From Azospirillum lipoferum 4B (GTDB lineage: Bacteria > Pseudomonadota > Alphaproteobacteria > Azospirillales > Azospirillaceae), in contig NC_016622.1 in assembly GCF_000283655.1 (NCBI RefSeq), positions 2,616,501 through 2,680,500 of the forward strand: DNA of 64,000 bases, written 5' to 3'. A program made the translations under genes and the position numbers. The notes under the pieces are model-generated. The model was given only the letters and a program-made list of their open reading frames with translations, ran no database searches and was not told where the DNA came from. Of the stretch, positions 44,434-51,692 are shown piece by piece. Every line of letters starts with the position of its first letter. Within the stretch, counting starts at the first letter, position 1.

Positions 44434-45273
44434 ATGGCTCTCAAGGACATTCTGGTGGTCGTCGACGATACGCCCGCGTCCGCAGCGCGTCTCGACCTCG
44501 CGGCCAGGCTCGCGGTCCGGTGCGATGCGCATCTGACCGCGCTCTACGCCTTCACCGACATCGTGTTCCCCGGCTATATCGAGGCCGAATTTCCGCAGGA
44601 ACTGCGCGAGAGCCGTCGCCAGACGCGCAACGACCAGACGGCCGGCATGGCTGCGGCCTTCGAGGATGCCATGCGCCACCATGGCCTGACCGACCGCTCG
44701 GAATGGCTGGTTCAGGAGGGCGACCCCACCATCGCCGCCGCGGTGCGCGGCCGCTATGCCGATCTGGTGGTGGTCGGCCAGCCGGCGCCGGAGCGCGACC
44801 GCGATCAACCCGTCGCACAGCCGGCCGACCTGCTGTTCGAATGCGGCCGGCCGCTTCTGGTCGTACCCTATGCCGGCCGCTTCCCGACCGTCGGCGAACG
44901 GGTGCTGGTCGGCTGGAACGGCAGCCGCGAGGCGGCGCGCGCCATCGGCGACGCCATGCCCCTGCTGGCCGCCGCCAAGCGCGTCGTGGTGATGGCCGCC
45001 AATCCGAAGCCCGGCCCCAACGGCCTGGGCGACGAGCCCTGCGCCGACATCGCCCGCCACCTGTCCCGCCACGGCTGCCGCGTGGAGGCCACCCACGTCG
45101 CCACCGATGTGGTGGAGCCCGGCGACACCGTGCTGAACATGGCCGCCGACGAAAGCTGCGACCTGCTGGTGATGGGCGCCTACGGCCGCTCCCGCTTCCG
45201 CGAGCTGGTGCTGGGCGGCATGACCCGCTTCATGCTGCAGCACATGACGGTTCCGGTGCTGATGAGCCATTGA
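44434..45273 (+). CDS. Tandem universal stress protein
   Basis: The 279-residue protein has two UspA-type domains, about 1-145 and 150-279. The first begins KDILVVVDDTPASAARLD. The second ends in the ATP-binding signature MGAYGRSRFRELVLGGMTRFML; the first lacks the full GxxG-9x-G(S/T) motif. Such proteins bind ATP and help during starvation, hypoxia or oxidative stress. The ATG at 44434 has CAGGAA upstream; an ATG six codons earlier is possible. Confidence 0.87.
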   Translation: MALKDILVVVDDTPASAARLDLAARLAVRCDAHLTALYAFTDIVFPGYIEAEFPQELRESRRQTRNDQTAGMAAAFEDAMRHHGLTDRSEWLVQEGDPTIAAAVRGRYADLVVVGQPAPERDRDQPVAQPADLLFECGRPLLVVPYAGRFPTVGERVLVGWNGSREAARAIGDAMPLLAAAKRVVVMAANPKPGPNGLGDEPCADIARHLSRHGCRVEATHVATDVVEPGDTVLNMAADESCDLLVMGAYGRSRFRELVLGGMTRFMLQHMTVPVLMSH

Positions 45274-45604
45274 GGCGGGATGGGGGTAGGCTTCGGGTGC
45301 CCCCTCCCCACCCGTGGGGTTAAGCGACCACCCGTCTCCCGAGTCCCTCCGCAACCGTCGCGAGTCGCCCCTTGCCGCCCGTGGGGAAAAGCGACCGGCC
45401 GGTCTTTTCCACCTCCATCCCCGTGGGGCAAAGCGGCTGATTCGTGGGGAAAAGCGGCGCGACTCGGGCTTTCCCCATGGGGTTAAGCGGCGACTCAACT
45501 AATAGGTCTAACAACTAACCGTCGACTAGCACGGTCGCCTAACCCCACATTGACTCAGGCGCCCGCCGCTCACCAGGATGCCACAACATCTGGGCGGGGC
45601 GGCG
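45274..45604 (+). other. Origin-like region upstream of repA
   Basis: The gap holds five direct and one inverted iteron-type repeats (listed separately) and an AT-richer stretch at 45493-45540, next to them, which could be the melting region. The left edge begins with a 20-base piece that matches the first part of the type I palindrome. Together with the adjacent RepA gene this is the arrangement of an iteron-controlled plasmid origin. Confidence 0.65.
45314..45548 (+). repeat. Iterons of the RepA replicon
   Basis: The core is GTGGGGNNAAGCG. Direct copies start at 45314 (GTGGGGTTAAGCG), 45381 (GTGGGGAAAAGCG), 45423 (GTGGGGCAAAGCG), 45444 (GTGGGGAAAAGCG) and 45477 (ATGGGGTTAAGCG). Most are extended by CCC on the left and a GRC-type end on the right. 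An inverted copy with one change is at 45536-45548. Starts are spaced 67, 42, 21 and 33 bases, near whole numbers of helical turns, so a protein would meet them on the same face. Confidence 0.8.
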
Positions 45605-46525
45605 ATGGGCGACATACACAGGCTGGTGATCGAACATGGGCGGGACAAGGCGCGCGCCCTGGTCCGGCCCGAGGAACGGACGCTGGTGGACATCGCCGCC
45701 GACATCCTGGCGGACGAGAACCAGCATCTCGGCATCACCTACAGCGGCTTCTGCCTGACCAGCCTGCCGCACAAGAAGCTGGCCGACGACGCCCCCTGGG
45801 AAAAGCGCGGCCATCAGGTGACGCTGCTGGTCGAACCGGGCCGGCTGAAGGTGAACGGCAAGGTGAAGCTGTTCGGCGTGCCCTATGGCGCGCGGGCGCG
45901 GATGATCCTGATCTATCTGCAGACCCAGGCGGTACGCACCGGCCGGCGCGAGGTGGAGCTCGGCCGCTCCATGCGCGACTGGCTGACCCGCATGGGCATC
46001 AGCGTCGGCGGCGAGACCTTCCGCGGCTTCCGCGAGCAGTCGCTGCGCATCTCCGCCTGCACCCTGAAATTCTTCTGGGACGGCGAGAATGCCGACGTGT
46101 TCGAGAAGGGCGGCATCGTCAAGCGCGGCCTGATCTTCCACGACGACCTCGGCGACGACCGCCAGGGCACGCTGTGGAACGACGTGGTGCAGTTGGACGA
46201 GACCTTCTTCCAGGCCCTGCGCGACCACCCGGTCCCGCTGCTGGAGGAGGCGGTGCGGCAGTTGAAGGACCGCTCGCTCAGCCTCGACCTCTATGTCTGG
46301 CTGGCCTACCGGCTGCATTCGCTGAGCCGGCCGCAGCCGATCTCCTGGCCGTCGCTCTATGCCCAGTTCGGCGCCGGCTACGACCAGATGAAGCATTTCA
46401 AGCCGCGCTTCGTGCAGGCCCTGCAATACGCCCTGGCGGCCTACCCCGACGCCAAGGTGGAGCCGACCGACGAGGGCGTCGTCCTCCACCCCAGCCGCCC
46501 ACCCATCGCCCGCCTGCTGGCGTGA
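45605..46525 (+). CDS. repA: RepA-type plasmid replication initiator
   Basis: The 306-residue protein matches the alphaproteobacterial plasmid RepA family (PF04796-type). Signatures are MGDIHRLVIEHGRDKARALVRPEERTLVDIAADIL, GITYSGFCLTSLPHKKLADD, WEKRGHQVTLLVEPGRL, YGARARMILIYLQTQAVRTGRREVELGRSMRDWLTRMG and DIYVWLAYRLHSL-like LDLYVWLAYRLHSL. The protein binds iterons and opens the origin. The ATG at 45605 is chosen by homology to the family N-terminus; an ATG at 45578 adds nine residues. The gene is intact. It lies among housekeeping genes, with no parAB or transfer genes in the window. Confidence 0.85.
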   Translation: MGDIHRLVIEHGRDKARALVRPEERTLVDIAADILADENQHLGITYSGFCLTSLPHKKLADDAPWEKRGHQVTLLVEPGRLKVNGKVKLFGVPYGARARMILIYLQTQAVRTGRREVELGRSMRDWLTRMGISVGGETFRGFREQSLRISACTLKFFWDGENADVFEKGGIVKRGLIFHDDLGDDRQGTLWNDVVQLDETFFQALRDHPVPLLEEAVRQLKDRSLSLDLYVWLAYRLHSLSRPQPISWPSLYAQFGAGYDQMKHFKPRFVQALQYALAAYPDAKVEPTDEGVVLHPSRPPIARLLA

Positions 46526-46529
46526 CGGC

Positions 46530-46542
46530 GTGGGGTTAAGCG
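46530..46542 (+). repeat. Iteron copy after repA
   Basis: An exact GTGGGGTTAAGCG copy begins four bases after the repA stop codon and continues with ACC, like the first copy upstream. Iterons on both sides of the initiator gene are unusual and could serve in copy control or handcuffing. Confidence 0.8.
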
Positions 46543-46568
46543 ACCGGGGTGAAGTCGTCGTCGCGCTT

Positions 46569-46693
46569 GCCCCCTCCCTAACCCTCCCCCACCTTCGGTG
46601 GGAGAGGGAACTCCGCCGCTCTGGCGATTAACCTTACGCCCGCAAGCATCCTACCCCCTCCACCGCGAAGCGGGGGAGGGATGGGGAGGGGGC
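46569..46693. repeat. Dispersed palindromic repeat, type I, copy C (inverted)
   Basis: The reverse complement of copies A and B; its outer arms read CCCTCCCTAACCCTCCCCCA and the complement-like GGGGAGGGATGGGGAGGGGG. The spacer differs. It lies directly downstream of the repA locus. Confidence 0.8.
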
Positions 46694-46827
46694 AGTTGCA
46701 GCAATCACCCCCCGGTCGCTTCCCCCCACACCCCCGAAAACGCACCAAATCCATTGACCCACGTCATTGGACCGCCCTCCCCTCCCCCTTAAGATCGCCG
46801 CCAGTTCCCGAACCGGAGAGGTCCGCC

Positions 46828-47598
46828 TTGGACGCCCTGTCGCTGCTGGATGCCGGACTGAACCAGTGCGCCGTGGTCATCGACCGCGACAGTGGGCTGC
46901 TGCTGGCCCTGCTGACCGCCGGGCTGGTCGGCGGCACCACCCATTGCACCGGCATGTGCGGCCCCTTCGTGCTGGCCCAGGTCTCGGCTCGGCTGGAGCG
47001 GGTACCGCTGTCGGCGATGTCGGAATTCCGGCGCCTGACCGGGGCGGCGGTGCTGCCCTACCATGCCGGCCGGGCGACGACCTATGCGCTGATCGGCGCG
47101 CTGTCGGCCTCGGTCGCCGGCCATATCGGGGCGCTGCCCGGACTGCGCTGGCTGTTGGTGGCGCTGCTGGCGCTGGCGGCGCTGTTCTTCCTCGGCTATG
47201 CCGCGGGCAGCGTGCTGTCCTGGCTGCCGAAAGCGCCGTCGCTGGGAAGCGGCGGAGTTCAGCGCTGGTGGGGGGAGCGGGTGTCCGGCATCGCCCGGCC
47301 GCTGTTCGGCAACCCGACCGGCTGGCGCGGCTATGGGCTGGGGGTGGCGCTGGGCTTCATTCCCTGCGGGATGCTCTATGGCGCCATCGCGGTGGCGGCG
47401 GCGAGCGGCAGCGCGCTGACCGGCGCGCTCGGCATGGCCGCCTTCGCGCTCGGCACGGTGCCGAGCCTGCTGGCGGTTGGGCTGGCCGGCCATGTCGCCG
47501 GCCGCACCTGGCGCACCGCCGTCGCCCGGGTCGCCCCGGCGATCATGCTGGTGAACGCCGGGGTGCTGGGCTGGATGGCCTGGAAGCTGGTTGCGTAA
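46828..47598 (+). CDS. SafE/DsbD_2-like membrane protein
   Basis: The 256-residue inner-membrane protein has about six membrane helices. The conserved motifs HCTGMCGPFVLAQ (about 33-47) and GFIPCGMLYGA (about 185) are typical of the sulfite exporter TauE/SafE (urease accessory UreH-like) family, members of which are linked to copper or thiol handling and cbb3-oxidase assembly. The start is TTG at 46828, with GGAGAGG seven bases upstream. No cbb3 genes are nearby, so the role is open. Confidence 0.8.
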   Translation: MDALSLLDAGLNQCAVVIDRDSGLLLALLTAGLVGGTTHCTGMCGPFVLAQVSARLERVPLSAMSEFRRLTGAAVLPYHAGRATTYALIGALSASVAGHIGALPGLRWLLVALLALAALFFLGYAAGSVLSWLPKAPSLGSGGVQRWWGERVSGIARPLFGNPTGWRGYGLGVALGFIPCGMLYGAIAVAAASGSALTGALGMAAFALGTVPSLLAVGLAGHVAGRTWRTAVARVAPAIMLVNAGVLGWMAWKLVA

Positions 47599-47617
47599 AC
47601 CGGCCCCTCAACCTGCT

Positions 47618-48523
47618 TCAGTGGATACCGCAGCCGCCGCCCTTCAGCGCGTCGCCGAGCGGAACCTGCCCGCTGCCGGGCTTCAGGGGCTGCTGCTGGC
47701 TTTCATGCGGTGACCAGCCGGCGAGATAGAGCACCTCGAAGGTCACCGGGATGCGCCCGTCCGGCTCGGCGTAGAGTTCGGCATAGCGCCGCGCCGCGTC
47801 GAACAGCAGCCCGCGGCTTGCGGGAACCTTGCGCCGCGCCAGCACCGCGTTGGTCTCGCCCATGCCGCGCAGGTCGCGCATCAGGGCGAAGGCGTCGGAA
47901 TAGGTGACGGTGATGACGTCGCTGTCGACCACCGGCAGGGCGAAGCCGGCGCGTTGCAGCAACCCGCCGGCATCCTTGATCTCGGCGAAGGGCGACACGC
48001 GGGGGGAGACGCCGCCGGCAACCTCCATCTCCGCCTCGTACAGGCAGCGGCGCAGCTCGGCCAGGGTCTGGCCGCCCAGCATCGAGGCGCAGAAGAAGCC
48101 GTCGGGCTTCAGCGCCTGCCTGATCTGCACCAGGGCGCCCGGCAGGTCGTTGACCCAGTGCAGGCTGAGATTGCTGACCACCAGATCGAAACTGCCGGGG
48201 GCGAAGGGCAGGAACTCCTCGTCTGCCGCGATGGCTGGGTTGCCCAGGCCGCCGGCGGCCCGGGCGAAGTCCGGCGACAGGTCGCAGGCGACCAGCCGTT
48301 CGATCCCTTTGCGGCCTTTCAGGATGCGGGCCATCGCCCCGTCGTGGCAGCCGACGTCCAGCGCCAGCGGGAAGGGACGGATCACATCCTCCAGCCGGTC
48401 GGCCAGCCGGTCGGCGATCTCCTCGAACAGGAAGGAGTGGTCGGAGAATTCGGCGACGGCGCGGTCGCGGCGGCGGCGGACCAGCGCGCGGTCGAAGACG
48501 GTCATGCTGTCGGGGCTTGTCAT
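47618..48523 (-). CDS. NDUFAF5-like methyltransferase (complex I assembly)
   Basis: The 301-residue SAM-dependent methyltransferase-fold protein has the NDUFAF5/BioC-like signature: MTVFDRALVRRRRDRAV at the N-terminus, LDVGCHDGAMARILKG as the SAM motif, VVSNLSLHWVNDLPGAL and GFFCASMLGGQTL. Human NDUFAF5 hydroxylates an Arg of the NDUFS7 subunit of complex I, and the alphaproteobacterial relatives probably do the same for NuoB. BioC, of the biotin pathway, is a more distant alternative. The C-terminus has a His-rich end. ATG at 48523 or the internal ATG at 48505 may be used. Confidence 0.78.
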   Translation of the reverse strand: MTSPDSMTVFDRALVRRRRDRAVAEFSDHSFLFEEIADRLADRLEDVIRPFPLALDVGCHDGAMARILKGRKGIERLVACDLSPDFARAAGGLGNPAIAADEEFLPFAPGSFDLVVSNLSLHWVNDLPGALVQIRQALKPDGFFCASMLGGQTLAELRRCLYEAEMEVAGGVSPRVSPFAEIKDAGGLLQRAGFALPVVDSDVITVTYSDAFALMRDLRGMGETNAVLARRKVPASRGLLFDAARRYAELYAEPDGRIPVTFEVLYLAGWSPHESQQQPLKPGSGQVPLGDALKGGGCGIH

Positions 48524-48635
48524 GGCCGCACTATACCCCAGCCCGGCGGCACGACAACCGTGCTACACTCGCAGCCCAGCCGTCTTCTCCACAGCACCAC
48601 TCCCGAACGGGCCTTCAAACCGGACAGGCATCTGC

Positions 48636-48902
48636 ATGGGCATCGACGAGGCCATCGCCGTCAGTCACGAAGCGCTGATGGTCATTCTGAAGATTTCGCT
48701 GCCGCCGCTGGGCATCACCGCCCTTCTGTCCGCAGTGATCATGCTGTTCCAGAGCGCCACCCAGATCAATGAAGCATCGCTGCAGCAGGACACCAAGTTC
48801 TTCGCCACGTTGCTGATCCTGTTCGTCACCGGCCCGGCGATCTTTTTGGCGCTGCGCGACTACACCGGCGTGATCTTCGAACGCATCGCCATGCTGCAGT
48901 GA
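48636..48902 (+). CDS. fliQ: FliQ, flagellar export gate subunit (orphan copy)
   Basis: The 88-residue membrane protein has the length and two-helix hairpin of FliQ/SctS: EALMVILKISLPPLGITALLSAVIMLFQSATQINEASLQQD, then FFATLLILFVTGPAIFLAL. FliQ forms part of the type III export channel with FliP and FliR. Neither partner gene is adjacent; fliP and fliR normally flank it. GGACAGG precedes the ATG at 48636. The match to FliQ is good in the first helix region but ends differ, so a divergent copy or another type III system is possible. Confidence 0.72.
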   Translation: MGIDEAIAVSHEALMVILKISLPPLGITALLSAVIMLFQSATQINEASLQQDTKFFATLLILFVTGPAIFLALRDYTGVIFERIAMLQ

Positions 48903-48915
48903 CGGGACCGTCCGG

Positions 48916-49695
48916 ATGCAGGCGCCTGTTCCCTTCTCCGCTCCCCTTGCAAGATTGGGCCGCACCGCCGCCGGCGCCGCCACCCGGCTGCTGGACGCCC
49001 TGCTGCCACCGCGCTGCCTCAGCTGCGGCGAGGCGGTCGACCGGCAGGGGGGACTCTGCGCGCGCTGCTGGAGCGGCCTGACCTTCATCGCCCCGCCGCT
49101 GTGTGCCTGCTGCGGCCTGCCCTTCGAATACGAGGCGCAGGAGGGCACCCTGTGCGGTGCCTGCATGGCCGCCCGTCCGCCCTTCGCCCGCGCCCGCGCC
49201 GTTCTGATCTATGACGACGGCAGCCGGCCGCTGGTGCTGGGCTTCAAGCATGGCGACCGCATCCATGCCGCCAAGGCCTACGGCGTCTGGCTGGCCCGCG
49301 CCGGGCGGGAGTTGCTGGAGGACGCCGACCGGCTGGTGCCGGTGCCGCTGCACCGCGCCCGGCTGTTCCACCGCCGCTACAACCAGGCCGCCCTGCTGGC
49401 GCAGGCGCTGTCGCGGCACAGCGGCGTGCCGGCCATGCCCGACCTGCTGCAACGGCAGCGCGCCACCCCGACCCAGGGCGGGCTGGACCGTCAGGGCCGC
49501 CACCGCAACGTCAAGGGCGCCTTCCGCCTGCGGCCGGGGCAATCGGTCCAAGGGCTGGTGACGGGGCAGCGGCTGATTCTGGTCGACGACGTGTTGACCA
49601 CCGGGGCGACGCTGGCGGAATGCACGCGGGTCCTGCTGCGTGCCGGGGCGGCCAGGGTGGATGTGCTGACGCTGGCCCGCGTGGTGCTCCGCTGA
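48916..49695 (+). CDS. comF: ComF-family phosphoribosyltransferase-like protein
   Basis: A 259-residue protein. The N-terminal half carries zinc-ribbon Cys pairs (CLSCGEAV, CARCWSGL, CACCGLPF, CGACMAARPP). The C-terminal half has the PRPP-binding motif RLILVDDVLTTGATLAECTRVLLRAGA (about 215-240). ComF aids DNA uptake in competent bacteria, but here its job is not known. The start codon ATG is 13 bp after fliQ. It precedes glutaredoxin. Confidence 0.88.
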   Translation: MQAPVPFSAPLARLGRTAAGAATRLLDALLPPRCLSCGEAVDRQGGLCARCWSGLTFIAPPLCACCGLPFEYEAQEGTLCGACMAARPPFARARAVLIYDDGSRPLVLGFKHGDRIHAAKAYGVWLARAGRELLEDADRLVPVPLHRARLFHRRYNQAALLAQALSRHSGVPAMPDLLQRQRATPTQGGLDRQGRHRNVKGAFRLRPGQSVQGLVTGQRLILVDDVLTTGATLAECTRVLLRAGAARVDVLTLARVVLR

Positions 49696-49825
49696 CGCTT
49701 GAAAAGGGCCGGATCCGGCGGTTCTGATCGGCGATGCTGACCGGCGTTGCGCGCGGGTTGCAACGTCTGGCGCCTCTCGCAGGTTGATCCTATACTTTCT
49801 CCACGTCCAAAAGGAGCCCAGCGGC

Positions 49826-50089
49826 ATGGCCGACGTCGTCATCTACACCACGCCCTTCTGCCCCTACTGCATGCGGGCCAAGAGCCTGCTCGACGGCAAG
49901 GGCGTGACATACGAGGAAATCGACCTCTACGCCCAGCCCGGCCGCCGCAGCGAGATGATCGAGCGGTCGGAAGGCCGGACCACCGTCCCGCAGATCTTCA
50001 TCGACGGGAAGCCCTATGGCGGCAGCGACGACATCCACGCGCTGGACCGCGCCGGCAAGCTCGATCCGCTGCTCGGCATCGCGGCATGA
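49826..50089 (+). CDS. grxC: Glutaredoxin 3
   Basis: The 87-residue thiol reductase uses glutathione to reduce disulfides and protein-glutathione bonds in the cytosol. The dithiol active site is Cys12-Pro-Tyr-Cys15 (TTPFCPYCMRAK), and TVPQIFIDGK and GGSDDIHALD provide the cis-Pro and glutathione-binding loops. The length is normal. AAGGAG lies upstream of the ATG at 49826. It overlaps the nitrilase gene by ATGA. Confidence 0.95.
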   Translation: MADVVIYTTPFCPYCMRAKSLLDGKGVTYEEIDLYAQPGRRSEMIERSEGRTTVPQIFIDGKPYGGSDDIHALDRAGKLDPLLGIAA

Positions 50090-50937
50090 GCGAAGCCATC
50101 GCCGGCAGCGGCATGCTGAAGGCCGCCTGCGTCCAGGTGAATGCGGGCACGGAGCTTGAGCCGAACCTGCGCGCGGCGGGCGACCTCGTCCGCCGCGCCC
50201 GCGATGCCGGGGCGGATTTCATCGCCCTGCCCGAGAATGTCGGCTGGATCGTCCAGGGCCGCGACAAGACCATGCAACGCGTCCGCAGCGAGGCGGAGCA
50301 TCCCGGCATCCCCTTCTTCGCCGATCTGGCGCGGGAGACCGGGGCCTGGATCCTGGGCGGCACCCTGCATGTCCTGCTCGACGACGGGCGCGCCGCCAAC
50401 CGCAGTTACCTGTTCGACGCCGGCGGGCGGATCGTCGCCTCCTACGACAAGATCCACATGTTCGACGTCACGCTGAAGAACGGCGAAGCCTATCGCGAAT
50501 CGGCCAGCTTCCGGCCGGGCGAGCGTGCCGTGGTGGCGTCCAGCCCGTGGGGCGGCATCGGCATGACCGTCTGCTACGACGTTCGATTCGCCTATCTGTA
50601 CCGGGCGCTGGCCCAGGCGGGGGCGTCGATCCTGACCGTGCCGGCCGCCTTCACCGTGCCGACCGGCCGCGCCCACTGGCACACGCTTCTGCGCGCCCGC
50701 GCCATCGAGACCGGCTGTTTCGTGATCGCCCCGGCCCAGACCGGCAGCCACGACCAGGGCCGCCAGACCTACGGCCATTCCCTGCTGATCGCCCCCTGGG
50801 GCGAGGTGCTGGCCGATGCGGGCACCGATGTCGGCTTCATCACCGCCGACCTCGACCTGGACCGCGTGGCGGAAGCCCGCGGCATGGTCCCGTCGCTGAC
50901 CCACGACCGTGCCTTCGAGGTGGAGCGGGTGGGGTAG
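50086..50937 (+). CDS. Nitrilase-superfamily amidase (Nit1/deaminated-glutathione-amidase-like)
   Basis: The 283-residue carbon-nitrogen hydrolase has its catalytic triad at Glu50 (ALPENVGW), Lys122 (YDKIHMFD) and Cys163 (VCYDVRF). The motifs, mainly DKIHMFDVTLKNGEAYRES and RAIETGCFVIAPAQTG, match the Nit1/YbeM group that hydrolyses deaminated glutathione. Co-transcription with grxC by ATGA overlap supports a glutathione-related role. Omega-amidase is an alternative. It is followed by a palindrome. Confidence 0.88.
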   Translation: MSEAIAGSGMLKAACVQVNAGTELEPNLRAAGDLVRRARDAGADFIALPENVGWIVQGRDKTMQRVRSEAEHPGIPFFADLARETGAWILGGTLHVLLDDGRAANRSYLFDAGGRIVASYDKIHMFDVTLKNGEAYRESASFRPGERAVVASSPWGGIGMTVCYDVRFAYLYRALAQAGASILTVPAAFTVPTGRAHWHTLLRARAIETGCFVIAPAQTGSHDQGRQTYGHSLLIAPWGEVLADAGTDVGFITADLDLDRVAEARGMVPSLTHDRAFEVERVG

Positions 50938-51002
50938 CGCCCTCTCCCGGCACCTGGGAAAACCGCGTTTGGGGTTTGAGCGACGACGTTGCACTTCGGA
51001 TG

Positions 51003-51117
51003 CCCTTCTCCCCCTGCGGGAGAAGGGTTGGGATGAGGGGTGTTGCCGGCTGAAAGCCGGTGGAAATCAGATTCGCGACCCCTCACCCCAACCCCTCTCC
51101 CGCAAGGGGAGAGGGGC
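51003..51117. repeat. Dispersed palindromic repeat, type II, copy D
   Basis: Outer arms CCCTTCTCCCCCTGCGGGAG and the complement-like CCTCTCCCGCAAGGGGAGAG, with an inner GCCGGCTGAAAGCCGG hairpin. A second, inverted copy with the same GGCTGAAAGCC core lies at 61706-61812. Confidence 0.75.
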
Positions 51118-51181
51118 TTTGTATGCGCACGAAATCCATGCCATAGCCCTGCCCTGCATCAGGGGACGGGGACAGCTCCCT

Positions 51182-51685
51182 TCAGCGCCCCTCCTGGGTC
51201 AGCCGCAGCCACGCCATGGCCACAGCCAGCGCGGTGCCGATGGCCCCCTCGGCGCGCACCGGCAGGTCGAGGTCGCGGATCATGCTGTCCAGCCGCAGGT
51301 CGACCGCATGCTTCACCGCGTTGCGGATCTTGCGGTCGTAATAGAGGCCCGACACCTCCACCCGCTCCTGCGTCAGCGGCCGGCCGGTCAGCCGTTCCGC
51401 CATGGCGACGGAGAAGTCCAGGTAATAGCCGACCAGTGGTCGGTCGCCGATGAAGGCATGCAGCAGGTCGCCGGCCTCCCCCAGCCCGCTGTCGCTGCCG
51501 GGATGGAGCAGCAGGGCGCTGCCGGTCAGGATGCGCGGCCCGCGGATGCGGATGGCGGCGAAGGCCAGCGGCCTCGCGGCCTCAAGATCGAAGCCGGTCG
51601 CCTCGCAATGGATCGCCACATGTTCGCGACGGTCGCCGTGGCGGTCGCCGTGACGGTCGATGTCGGTGTGGGTTGACTGGACCAT
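51182..51685 (-). CDS. Degenerate DnaQ-like exonuclease-fold protein
   Basis: The 167-residue protein resembles the 3'-5' exonuclease fold of the DnaQ family that normally accompanies DUF294 proteins. Catalytic positions look lost. The first motif, normally DxE, reads HCEATGF, with His26 in place of Asp. The middle motif reads LVGYYLDFSVA. The last, normally HxAxxDA, reads EGAIGTALAVA, without His or Asp. A role as a partner or regulator rather than nuclease is inferred. The N-terminus has a Asp-Arg-His repeat. It starts 7 bp after the DUF294 gene. Confidence 0.65.
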   Translation of the reverse strand: MVQSTHTDIDRHGDRHGDRREHVAIHCEATGFDLEAARPLAFAAIRIRGPRILTGSALLLHPGSDSGLGEAGDLLHAFIGDRPLVGYYLDFSVAMAERLTGRPLTQERVEVSGLYYDRKIRNAVKHAVDLRLDSMIRDLDLPVRAEGAIGTALAVAMAWLRLTQEGR

Positions 51686-51692
51686 CGCCGCC

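Larger units (their letters stand above)
46526..46827. other. Gap downstream of repA with a palindrome
   Basis: The stretch holds the seventh iteron, the type I palindrome copy C (46569-46693) and a C-rich leader to the TTG start at 46828. No gene is supported. Confidence 0.55.

Noticed and set aside
45314-45489. Possible CRISPR array
   Set aside because: Repeats are 13-19 bases with spacing of 21-67 and conserved flanks; they are iterons beside repA, and no cas gene is present.
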